64,000 bases of DNA from Alphaproteobacteria bacterium (lineage in GTDB: Bacteria; Pseudomonadota; Alphaproteobacteria; Sphingomonadales; Kordiimonadaceae), in the NCBI GenBank assembly GCA_021774735.1, contig JAJFIS010000041.1:27844-91843 (forward strand), written 5' to 3'. This document shows positions 1 to 7,861 of this stretch, piece after piece (position 1 is the first letter of the stretch; each line of letters begins with the position of its first letter). The translations under genes were made by a program, and so were the position numbers. The notes under the pieces are model-generated. The model did no database searches and was not told where the DNA came from. It saw nothing but the letters and a program-made list of their open reading frames with translations.

Positions 1-1100
1 GTTACATCCATCAGCCCGGGGCTCAAAAAAGCGTCCCCTCTACTTAGACAGGTCACGGGCTTCAGCAGCATACCACCTTTAACCAGTAGTTTCGCCTGTG
101 CATCCATTACAGCTTGTGCTGCTTCAGTGCTTATCACCGGCCCCATGAAAGGCGGGACATCATCATCCCATGCCCCAACACGGATGCGCTCCATCGCTTG
201 GAGCAATGCAGAAATGAAGGCATCGCCCTCAGCGCCCGCTGGCACTATAAGACGCCTCGCACAAGTGCAGCGCTGCCCGCTAGTGATGAAGGCTGATAAT
301 ATTGTTAGCGTTGCGGCAGCGTCTAAGTCATCAACCTTATGAACAATCAGCGCATTATTGCCGCCCATTTCCAGCGCTTGAATAATCTCTGGCCTATCCG
401 CCAGTTGCCGTGCGATTGCCCGGCCCGTTTCGGCACTGCCGGTGAACAGAAGGCCGTTGATGGCATCGCTGCTAGCTAGCGCTATACCTGCGTCCCGCGC
501 CCCTTGCACCAAATTCAACACACCATCGGGCAAGCCACTTTCTTGCCACAAGCGAACCATCAGCTCAGCCACCGCAGGGGTTTGTTCACTGGGTTTAAAT
601 ACCACCGTATTTCCTGCCATTAAAGCGGGTACAATATGGCCGTTGGGCAAATGACCAGGGAAATTATAAGGCCCAAAAACCGCCATAACCCCGTGGGGAC
701 GATGACTTAGCTTGGAGCGCAACAGGCCGGTAACGCTTTCACGCGAGCCTGTACGCTCATCGTAGGCTTTCGCGGATATGGCTATCTTGCCCGCCATTGC
801 ACCGACTTCACCCATAGCATCCCACAGCGGCTTGCCGGTTTCCTGTGAGATTAGCTCAGCCAAGGCCACTTTATGCTCAACTAATAAGCTTTGGTATTTT
901 TCAATTATTGCCATACGGTCTTTAAGCGATGTCAGCGACCAAGCTTCAAAAGCTCTTACTGCCACCGCGACCGCAGCATTCACTTGGCCCAGAGAAGCTT
1001 CTAAACCCTGCCATATAACCTCACATGATGCTGGGCAATGAGAGGTCAGTTCTGACCCCTCACCTGCCTGCCATTTGCCACCAATGAAATGTGTGCTCAT
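1..1100 (-). CDS. astD: Succinylglutamate-semialdehyde dehydrogenase (3' end missing)
   Basis: NAD-dependent aldehyde dehydrogenase that oxidises N-succinylglutamate semialdehyde to N-succinylglutamate, step 4 of the arginine succinyltransferase (AST) pathway, in the cytoplasm. Translating the minus strand from the ATG at 1100 gives an open frame of about 366 residues running off the window edge. Visible family motifs are the N-terminal FIGGKW, the AVFGPYNFPGHLPNGH stretch, the FTGSAETG nucleotide-binding loop, the EMGGNN general-base Glu region and the SGQRCTCARR catalytic Cys region. These match AstD better than generic aldehyde dehydrogenases. The start codon overlaps the astA stop by 4 bases (ATGA), so the two are translationally coupled. 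The last 100 or so residues lie outside the window. Confidence 0.93.
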   Translation of the reverse strand, partial: MSTHFIGGKWQAGEGSELTSHCPASCEVIWQGLEASLGQVNAAVAVAVRAFEAWSLTSLKDRMAIIEKYQSLLVEHKVALAELISQETGKPLWDAMGEVGAMAGKIAISAKAYDERTGSRESVTGLLRSKLSHRPHGVMAVFGPYNFPGHLPNGHIVPALMAGNTVVFKPSEQTPAVAELMVRLWQESGLPDGVLNLVQGARDAGIALASSDAINGLLFTGSAETGRAIARQLADRPEIIQALEMGGNNALIVHKVDDLDAAATLTILSAFITSGQRCTCARRLIVPAGAEGDAFISALLQAMERIRVGAWDDDVPPFMGPVISTEAAQAVMDAQAKLLVKGGMLLKPVTCLSRGDAFLSPGLMDV

Positions 1101-2146
1101 ATACTATCTCTCGATCTGACCAAATTATTATCGAGCGGAGCACATAAAATTTCATCCCCGGCTGAAACCCTAAGCACTTCAGCTGCTTTTTCTGGCAACC
1201 ACAGCCCGCTGTTAGTATCCACGACATTTGTAAGCACCACACAAAAATCCTTCAGCGAGGCATTGCAAACCAAATGGTCGGCTTTTTGCCCCTCCCCCGC
1301 GACCGTACCTGCCAGTGGGCCACCAAAGGAGTTCCGCACTGTAGTAATGGCGCTCTTATGTACTTCTAAAGCTGGTCCACCGTCAAAAATATCAACGGCC
1401 CCAGCGAAGTGAAACCCTTCCTTTTCCAGCAAATTTATCGCGGCGCGCGCTTTATCATGGGGTTTGCCAATAACATCCCTTGCTGACTGCGGTAAAAGCC
1501 CAGTGTAAATCGGGAATTTGGGCATCATATCCGAAATAAATTGGCTATTGCCCCGACCATTAATCTCGTCGGCCTCTTTAAAATCCATACCAAAGAAATG
1601 CCTGCCTACTGCATCCCAAAAAGGTGACTGCTCATTTTCGTCCACCCAACCACGAATTTCAGATATTATGGTCTCTGAAAAACGATCAGAATGCGCTGCG
1701 AGCAGCAAATAACGTGCCTTGGCAAGAAAGCGGCCATTGGTGCCGCCTCTATATTCAGGGTCCAAGAACAATGTGGCTATTTCACTGGCTCCTACATAGT
1801 CGTTTGAAAGCTGCAACATTTCCGTATCGACCCGCATTTCAGGCCTATGACTAACTTGGGTCAGATGAAAAAGGCGATAACTATAAAAAGGTTTATCAAG
1901 CCCAACCCCCGCCACAAGGGCACTTGTGCCGATAACTTTGCCATTTTCCAAGTCTTCAAGAACCAGAAAATAGGTGTGTTTTTGGTCCAAGCCATCTTTA
2001 CTAGCAAAGGCCCCAATAGATGCTTCTATTTTCTCGTTTAGAGCATCCCTGTCCGGCGGTAATGTTGTTAATCCAGTGCCAGCCTTGATGGCCATAGCAT
2101 ATAAGCCATCTATATCGCGGGCCTCTACCTGCCTTATTACTTTCAC
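1097..2146 (-). CDS. astA: Arginine N-succinyltransferase
   Basis: Transfers succinyl from succinyl-CoA to the alpha-amino group of arginine, the committed step of the AST pathway; cytoplasmic. The 349-residue protein has the usual AstA length, begins with the typical VIRQVEARDIDGL, and carries the conserved GTGLTTLP segment, the LFLDPEYRGG segment and an SEIRGWVDENEQSPFWDAVG-like block. The start is GTG at 2146, with an AAGGA Shine-Dalgarno (SD) 8 bases upstream; the overlapping ATG is followed directly by a stop, so it is excluded. It lies 37 bases downstream of the M20 hydrolase and overlaps astD by 4 bases, so hydrolase-astA-astD form one operon. Confidence 0.95.
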   Translation of the reverse strand: MKVIRQVEARDIDGLYAMAIKAGTGLTTLPPDRDALNEKIEASIGAFASKDGLDQKHTYFLVLEDLENGKVIGTSALVAGVGLDKPFYSYRLFHLTQVSHRPEMRVDTEMLQLSNDYVGASEIATLFLDPEYRGGTNGRFLAKARYLLLAAHSDRFSETIISEIRGWVDENEQSPFWDAVGRHFFGMDFKEADEINGRGNSQFISDMMPKFPIYTGLLPQSARDVIGKPHDKARAAINLLEKEGFHFAGAVDIFDGGPALEVHKSAITTVRNSFGGPLAGTVAGEGQKADHLVCNASLKDFCVVLTNVVDTNSGLWLPEKAAEVLRVSAGDEILCAPLDNNLVRSRDSI

Positions 2147-2183
2147 ATCATTGTCCTTCCATGCGCTTTAGCGTCTTGTTATT

Positions 2184-3452
2184 TTAGCTATGCTCCGCTT
2201 CTAAGATGGGATCAAGATAGCCTTTAGAATAAGCGTATAAAATAGTGGCGGAAAGCGTCGCACGTTCAACAAAGCTATCAGTGCATACAAATTCTTGGGC
2301 ACTATGAATTTCGCCGCCGCGCACCCCGAGCGTATCCACATTCGGCAAGCCCGCAGCGGCTAAGTTATTACCCTCGCAGCATCCACCCGTCGCTACATAA
2401 TTAACATCAACACCCCAAAGCGCACCACATTCCTTAATCGCATCCATCAACAGTTGCCCCGCAGGTGTGATGGCCTTTGGTGGGCGATTAATGCCGCCGT
2501 GCAAACGGACTTCAATGCCCTCTTGATTTTGCCACGGGGCAATAATGTCGGCGATTTTCGCTTCGAACCAAGCCACATCTGCGGGTTTATTCAAGCGGAC
2601 GTTAAAGCGGCACTGTGCCAAGTCTGGAACAATATTTGGGGCCACACCGCCGGACAATACCGCAGGGTTAACGGTCAGTCCCGGGCGTTCTCCGCTCAGG
2701 GCCGCGAGCGCGCCGATAATTTCGCTGAGCACCACAACAGCATTGCGGCCTTTGCTAAACTCTCTACCCGCATGGGCTGAGCGGCCTCTCACAACAACGG
2801 TATAATTACCGCTGCCCTTGCGCGCACCCGCCAAGGTGCCATCCGCTAAGGCCGGCTCGAACGTCAGACCAATTTGTGCTTTTTGGGCGCGCTCTGCCAA
2901 AATGGGCGCGGAGCCGATTGACCCTGTTTCTTCGTCAGGAGATAATAATACTTCCCAGCCAAGTGAGCCTGCTGCGTCTGATGCTTCAAATGCCATCAGG
3001 GCATACAACATCACTAGAATTCCACCCTTCATGTCAGCGACACCGGGCCCATTTAAAATGTTCGCTTCAAGCCACTTTGGATTTTGGAAAGCATGATCAG
3101 GTGGAAAAACCGTATCAAAGTGACCCGTCAATAATATTCTGCGATTTGCACCGGGGTTATTACGGATCAATATGGAGCGCCCAACAGGTATCTCTTCTAT
3201 ATTACCATCAAGGCCAACACGCTCAAGCGGGGTTAGATCGATAAAAGAAATATCCGCTTTCAGAGGAGCGAAAGCATGAACAATTTCTTGCTCCATCAAG
3301 GCAAGCCCTTTGATGTTGCCGCTGCCACTATTGATGGCTGACCAGCGCATGACTGTGTCGATCATTACCTTCTCTTGACCCTTTAAAGCCTCTAAGGGTT
3401 TTGACAGCCCATGAAAGCTTTCTTTTATCAATTTGAAACCTGTTTCAGACAT
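2184..3452 (-). CDS. M20-family metallohydrolase of the AST operon
   Basis: Zinc-dependent amidohydrolase/peptidase of the M20 (carboxypeptidase G2/ArgE/DapE) family, 422 residues, cytoplasmic (no signal peptide). Metal-site motifs are visible: GHFDTVFP (His and Asp), GVADMKGG (bridging Asp), DEETGS (catalytic Glu and metal Glu), FEPALADG and a late His in GEIHSAQEF. It is the first gene of the hydrolase-astA-astD operon. M20 enzymes hydrolyse N-acyl amino acids, so the context suggests it removes succinate from N-succinylglutamate, the job of AstE (an M14 enzyme) elsewhere. That substrate is inferred from context only. A glutamate carboxypeptidase-type exopeptidase is the alternative. Confidence 0.85.
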   Translation of the reverse strand: MSETGFKLIKESFHGLSKPLEALKGQEKVMIDTVMRWSAINSGSGNIKGLALMEQEIVHAFAPLKADISFIDLTPLERVGLDGNIEEIPVGRSILIRNNPGANRRILLTGHFDTVFPPDHAFQNPKWLEANILNGPGVADMKGGILVMLYALMAFEASDAAGSLGWEVLLSPDEETGSIGSAPILAERAQKAQIGLTFEPALADGTLAGARKGSGNYTVVVRGRSAHAGREFSKGRNAVVVLSEIIGALAALSGERPGLTVNPAVLSGGVAPNIVPDLAQCRFNVRLNKPADVAWFEAKIADIIAPWQNQEGIEVRLHGGINRPPKAITPAGQLLMDAIKECGALWGVDVNYVATGGCCEGNNLAAAGLPNVDTLGVRGGEIHSAQEFVCTDSFVERATLSATILYAYSKGYLDPILEAEHS

Positions 3453-3674
3453 CCCGCACTCATGTTCTTTTCTACCGTAATATATAACACCTTAGTATCA
3501 TAAGGCCAGTGAGGAGTGATCAAACCTCAGTTTATCGCATGGGGGAGGCATATCACCGCAGAATTGGCCCGATCAATAAGTTTACTGCTTACTCTATTAC
3601 GAGTTCCAATGGGTAGAAACCGTGCCAGAAAAGAGCATAGATCATGGAATTAACGACAGAAAAACGAGGATAAT

Positions 3675-4382
3675 ATGAAAGCCCTAATAGTAGACGCAGA
3701 AGAAATATATAGAGTCTCCCTAAAAGAAATTGTATCGGTCTCTGGTGCCTTCACAAGCATTATTGAAGCCGATAACGAACATGACTTTCTAACCCATACT
3801 GCCAAAGAGCGGCAGTTAGATCTCATCATCATCCATCCCAAATCCCTTGGCCAAGGTGGCGATAGTTTTCTCTCCCTAGCTCAGCGACTGTACCCCACTG
3901 CCAGCATTATCGCCTTTGAGAACACTCGTGATAGCAGCATGCCCATAAATAGCGATAATCCAAATGTAGTTAAACTTTTGCGCAATGCATCAATTGAAAA
4001 AGTTTATCACACCATTCGCCAATTGATGAATATTGACCAGAGCAAATCAAGAGCTGAGGAGGTGGGCGCGCCCAATATCCGTATAGCAATAGATGATGCA
4101 CAGCCAAAATCTGCCATTACGCTCTGCAGTGACGCTGATTTGGATCGTCTGTCCTTTCGCCAACGACAAATTTTGGAGATGGCCGCTGATGGCTTGCCTA
4201 ACAAGGAAATTGCTGCGCGCTTAACGATTGCAGAAGGTACCGTGAAGGCGCATATGCATGCGATTTTTAAGGTGCTTGGTGTTTCAAATCGCACCCAAGC
4301 TGTTATCCGCTTTGGCGCAGTTGGAAAGCATTCATCCTATACTGTTAATCAGCGTGCAGTTGCAACATCAGCTCTACAGTGA
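3675..4382 (+). CDS. LuxR-family regulator with atypical receiver domain
   Basis: A 235-residue two-domain protein. Residues 1-125 have the receiver-like alternation of strands and helices, and residues about 155-215 form a LuxR-type HTH (LSFRQRQILEMAADGLPNKE, then TVKAHMHAIFKVLGVSNRTQ). Receiver key residues are missing: the position of the phospho-acceptor Asp (DLIIIHPKS) is His54, and the acidic pair near the N-terminus reads VDAEE. It probably acts without conventional phosphorylation. An AGGA SD precedes the ATG. No histidine kinase is adjacent. Its last 9 bases overlap the 3' end of the convergent mmsB. Target genes are unknown; the divergent AST operon and the convergent valine operon are the obvious neighbours. 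Confidence 0.85.
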   Translation: MKALIVDAEEIYRVSLKEIVSVSGAFTSIIEADNEHDFLTHTAKERQLDLIIIHPKSLGQGGDSFLSLAQRLYPTASIIAFENTRDSSMPINSDNPNVVKLLRNASIEKVYHTIRQLMNIDQSKSRAEEVGAPNIRIAIDDAQPKSAITLCSDADLDRLSFRQRQILEMAADGLPNKEIAARLTIAEGTVKAHMHAIFKVLGVSNRTQAVIRFGAVGKHSSYTVNQRAVATSALQ

Positions 4383-5264
4383 GCCATCGAGCATTTTCAT
4401 AATGCCGGAGAAATCTACACCGCCGTGCCCCTGATCGTTCATGGTGGTGTAGATATCTTTGGCATGTTCACCGAGCGGTGTATTTGCGCCTGATGTTTCA
4501 GACGCTTCCATCGCCAACCTTAAATCTTTCAGCATTAGCGCCGTGGCAAAGCCCGCTTTATAGTCATTATTGGCAGGCGATGTGGGCACGGGTCCGGGCA
4601 CCGGGCAATAGCTGGTAAGCGACCAGCTTTGGCCAGATGCTGCCGATGTAATATCAAACAATATTTGGTCTTCTAACCCCAATTTTCGACCAAGATTAAA
4701 AGCTTCACAGGTACCAATCATTGAAATAGCCAACAGCATATTATTGCAAATTTTTGCCGCCTGACCGTTGCCCGCTTGGCCTGCGTGAACGATCTTTGCC
4801 CCCATGGGGTCCAAAATTGGGGCCGCCCGGTCAAAGGCCGTTACTGTACCGCCGACCATGAAAGCAAGCGTGCCCGCTGCTGCCCCCGTTACGCCGCCAG
4901 AAACCGGCGCATCAACCATGTCAAACCCGCGCTCAGCCGCCGCAGCCGCCACCTCACGAGCGGATGCCACATCAATGGTTGAGCTATCAATGAAGAGCGT
5001 GCCAGCTTTTGCATGTTCAAATACACCACCCTCGCCCAAATATACATTTTTCACAATGGTGCCAGATGGCAGCATGGTCACAACCACATCGGCTTTCACG
5101 ACCGCATCTTTGATGCTTGGGCAGCCATGACCGCCCGCTTCCATCAGCTTCGCCACAAAGTCTGGGTTTAAGTCCGTTCCAAAAACATCGAAATTTGCTT
5201 TCAACAAATTAAAGGCCATGGGAAGCCCCATATTCCCTAGGCCGATAAAGGCGATAGATGTCAT
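4374..5264 (-). CDS. mmsB: 3-hydroxyisobutyrate dehydrogenase
   Basis: NAD-dependent oxidation of 3-hydroxyisobutyrate to methylmalonate semialdehyde in valine catabolism. The 296-residue protein is typical of the beta-hydroxyacid dehydrogenase family. The N-terminal Rossmann motif is FIGLGNMGLPMA, the substrate-binding motif is DAPVSGGVTGA, the GNGQAAKICNN segment carries the catalytic Lys, and a C-terminal KDLRLAME segment follows. A GAGAGGA SD precedes the ATG. It is the last gene of the isobutyryl-CoA dehydrogenase/HIBYL-CoA hydrolase/mmsB operon, 18 bases after the hydrolase gene. The operon context separates it from tartronate semialdehyde reductases of the same family. Confidence 0.92.
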   Translation of the reverse strand: MTSIAFIGLGNMGLPMAFNLLKANFDVFGTDLNPDFVAKLMEAGGHGCPSIKDAVVKADVVVTMLPSGTIVKNVYLGEGGVFEHAKAGTLFIDSSTIDVASAREVAAAAAERGFDMVDAPVSGGVTGAAAGTLAFMVGGTVTAFDRAAPILDPMGAKIVHAGQAGNGQAAKICNNMLLAISMIGTCEAFNLGRKLGLEDQILFDITSAASGQSWSLTSYCPVPGPVPTSPANNDYKAGFATALMLKDLRLAMEASETSGANTPLGEHAKDIYTTMNDQGHGGVDFSGIMKMLDGSL

Positions 5265-5282
5265 GACTAAATCCTCTCAAAC

Positions 5283-6347
5283 TTACAGGTTAAGCTCTGT
5301 ATCATTGGGTAATGGTTCAAAATATTGTTCAATGTCTGCGGTGGAAACCCCCTCTAAACTGGCTGGCGACCATTTTGGGGAGCGATCTTTATCGACCAAA
5401 ATCGCCCGCACACCTTCAAAAAAATCATGGCCTTCAACGCAGCGATTGACCATACGAAATTCCATTTTCATATTCTCGCGGAACCCAAGCCCAATACCCC
5501 GGTTCAGCTGCGCGTGGGTTAGCTTCAAGGATGTCGGTGAATGGCGCAGCATAATGTCCCGCTGCTTTAGCGCCCAATCAGATTTGTCAATTTCCAAGCT
5601 CGTTATGATAGACTCAACGCTGCTTTGCCAAAAATGCTCGTCGATTTGGTCCAACACATTAGCGATAGGGGCATTTTCCGGGTCACGGTGAAATCCATCA
5701 AGAATTTTAGCCACAGATGCTTCACCCGAGATATCGGCACCCGCGAGTGCCTCAACAGCGGCCTCAGTTTGATCAGAGGCAATAATATGGGTTGCCATGC
5801 CGATAGCATAAAGGTCATCAGCCTTCATGCGCGCACCTGTTAGCGCCAAATACATCCCCACTTCACCGGGCAGTCGCGGCAGAAAATAACCACCGCCGAC
5901 ATCAGGGAACAGGCCAAGCGCCGTTTCTGGCATAGCAAAAAGGGTCTTTTCGCTTGCCACCCAAAAATCACCCGGCACCGAAATACCAACGCCGCCACCC
6001 ATGGTGATGCCATCAACAAAGCTAATGTAGGGTTTAGGATATTCAGCGATGGTTATATTCATGATATATTCGTCGTGAAAGAAATCACGCCATTCACTGG
6101 TTCCCGCCCGCTTGGATTTGGTTACGCTGAGCACATCACCGCCAGCGCAAAAGGCTTTATCGCCTGCGCCGACAATCACTACTGCCTTAACGGATGGATC
6201 CTTCGCCCACTCATTCAGGGCTTCTGTAACGGCCACACACATGGCATGGGTCAAGCTGTTCAGGGCAGTTGGACGATTAAGCGTTATCAGGCCGATGCCA
6301 CCTCGCTGCTCGCATAATACATCCTCAAAATCTGTGTCTATCGTCAC
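5283..6347 (-). CDS. 3-hydroxyisobutyryl-CoA hydrolase
   Basis: Crotonase-fold thioesterase that releases CoA from 3-hydroxyisobutyryl-CoA in valine breakdown (HIBCH type). At 354 residues it is longer than simple enoyl-CoA hydratases, as expected for HIBCH. Visible signatures are GLITLNRPTALNSLT, the oxyanion-hole CAGGDV, the GGGVGIS loop and MPETALGLFPDVGGGYFLPRL, which is characteristic of this subgroup. A late segment (ECR-like FRMVNRC, then FFEGVRAILVDKDRSPKW) is also diagnostic. The start is GTG at 6347 with an AAGGA SD. It sits 4 bases after the acyl-CoA dehydrogenase stop. Confidence 0.92.
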   Translation of the reverse strand: MTIDTDFEDVLCEQRGGIGLITLNRPTALNSLTHAMCVAVTEALNEWAKDPSVKAVVIVGAGDKAFCAGGDVLSVTKSKRAGTSEWRDFFHDEYIMNITIAEYPKPYISFVDGITMGGGVGISVPGDFWVASEKTLFAMPETALGLFPDVGGGYFLPRLPGEVGMYLALTGARMKADDLYAIGMATHIIASDQTEAAVEALAGADISGEASVAKILDGFHRDPENAPIANVLDQIDEHFWQSSVESIITSLEIDKSDWALKQRDIMLRHSPTSLKLTHAQLNRGIGLGFRENMKMEFRMVNRCVEGHDFFEGVRAILVDKDRSPKWSPASLEGVSTADIEQYFEPLPNDTELNL

Positions 6348-6351
6348 GCCG

Positions 6352-7491
6352 TCAATCCTTCAACAAAGCACGGGCGATAATAACCCGCATAATTTCATTG
6401 GTGCCCTCAAGTATCTGGTGGACGCGCAAGTCGCGCAGCAAGCGCTCAATGGGGTAATCTTGCAAATAACCATAACCCCCATGCAGTTGCAGGGCTTGGT
6501 CAACGACCTTAAAGCCGATATCGGTGGTAAAGCGCTTGGCCATCGCCGCCGCTGTTGAGGCATCATGAGTGTCGCTACTTACCTTATAAGCGGCGCTATA
6601 GAGCATCAACCGCGCAGCTTCCAACTCGGTAGCCATGTCGGCAAGTGTAAACTGGGTTGCTTGAAAGTCTGCGATAGCTTTGCCAAACTGTTTGCGCTCC
6701 TTGGTATATTGGATCGCTTCATTCAGTGCTCGCTGCGCCCCGCCAAGTGAGCAAGCGGCAATGTTTAACCGGCCCCCATCGAGGCCTTTCATGGCGATCT
6801 TAAAGCCGTCACCCTCGCAGCCGATCAAATTTTCAGCCGGTATACGGCAATCATCAAAATTTAGCGCGGCGGTGGGCTGCGAATGCCAACCCATCTTGCG
6901 CTCTTGCGCGCCGTAACTTAGCCCGTCTGTGCCCTTTTCGACGACAAAACAGCTGATGCCCCGCGCCCCATCGTTGCTGGTGCGGGCCATAACCACATAT
7001 ATGTCAGACGTGCCACCACCGGATATAAAAGCTTTATTGCCGTTTAAAATATAACTATCCCCGTCACGCACAGCGCTCATTTTCAGCGCCGCCGCATCAG
7101 AGCCCGCCTCCGGTTCAGTTAGGCAATAGCTTGCCATTGTTTCCAGCGATGCCAGAGACGGCATCCATTTGCTGCGTTGGGCTTCATCCCCAAAAGCATC
7201 AATCATCCAACTCGCCATATTATGGATCGATATCATCGCCGCCGTAGACGGGCATCCCATGCTTAACTGCTCGAATATCAGCACCGACTCTACTCGCCTT
7301 AAGCCAACGCCGCCCATGTCTTCACCCACATAAATACCACCAAAGCCAAGAGCCCCTGCCATGCGAGCCACATCAGCGGGCCAATATTTCTCCGCGTCCC
7401 ATTTTTCGGCGTTAGGGGAAATATGGTCACTCGTGAAAGCAGCTGCCATATTCTGAATAGCGCTTTGATCTTCGGTAAGTTCAAAATTCAT
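6352..7491 (-). CDS. Acyl-CoA dehydrogenase, probable isobutyryl-CoA dehydrogenase
   Basis: FAD-dependent dehydrogenase of 379 residues, the usual length for short and branched-chain acyl-CoA dehydrogenases. It carries the YCLTEPEAGSDAA flavin/substrate motif, the FISGGG loop and the C-terminal QLHGGYGYLQDYPIERLLRD block, followed by ILEGTNEIMR with the catalytic Glu of this subclass two segments later. As first gene before the HIBYL-CoA hydrolase and mmsB it most likely oxidises isobutyryl-CoA to methacrylyl-CoA. The methacrylyl-CoA hydratase and methylmalonate-semialdehyde dehydrogenase of the pathway are not in this window. Substrate choice rests on context; 2-methylbutyryl-CoA is possible too. 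Confidence 0.9.
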   Translation of the reverse strand: MNFELTEDQSAIQNMAAAFTSDHISPNAEKWDAEKYWPADVARMAGALGFGGIYVGEDMGGVGLRRVESVLIFEQLSMGCPSTAAMISIHNMASWMIDAFGDEAQRSKWMPSLASLETMASYCLTEPEAGSDAAALKMSAVRDGDSYILNGNKAFISGGGTSDIYVVMARTSNDGARGISCFVVEKGTDGLSYGAQERKMGWHSQPTAALNFDDCRIPAENLIGCEGDGFKIAMKGLDGGRLNIAACSLGGAQRALNEAIQYTKERKQFGKAIADFQATQFTLADMATELEAARLMLYSAAYKVSSDTHDASTAAAMAKRFTTDIGFKVVDQALQLHGGYGYLQDYPIERLLRDLRVHQILEGTNEIMRVIIARALLKD

Positions 7492-7861
7492 ATCGGACCC
7501 CTGATTACCTAAATTTATCTACGAGCTTAAGCCTACTTCTTAGCATAAGATTTACCTGAAAGATTATGGTAAAACCAGATATTTCCTGTCCCAACCCCTA
7601 TGCTTTTATACACAGCAGAGATACCCACGAGTATGAGGTAATGCTCTGTCTACAACCGCAGAAAAGATCTTTCTCTGATTGCTCCGGCGTTTCTACACCA
7701 CTATAGAGTTAAATGCATATCGAACTTTCTCTCATCGAGGTGCGGCTTTTTACACAAAAATGCTCAGTAAAGCTCATTTGGCCATAAAAGCTTATTTGAA
7801 TTGACGATACCCCTATATGAGCTCCACTATGCCTGCACATAAAATATTGGGAGGGACACAG
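7492..7861. other. Intergenic region between divergent operons
   Basis: These 370 bases separate the divergently transcribed acyl-CoA dehydrogenase and S10 peptidase genes, so both promoters should lie here. No convincing open frame, repeat or known operator was seen. A weak TTGACG at 7801-7806 could be a -35 element for the peptidase gene, but no good -10 partner is visible. The GGGAGGGA SD of the peptidase ends just before 7860. Confidence 0.5.
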
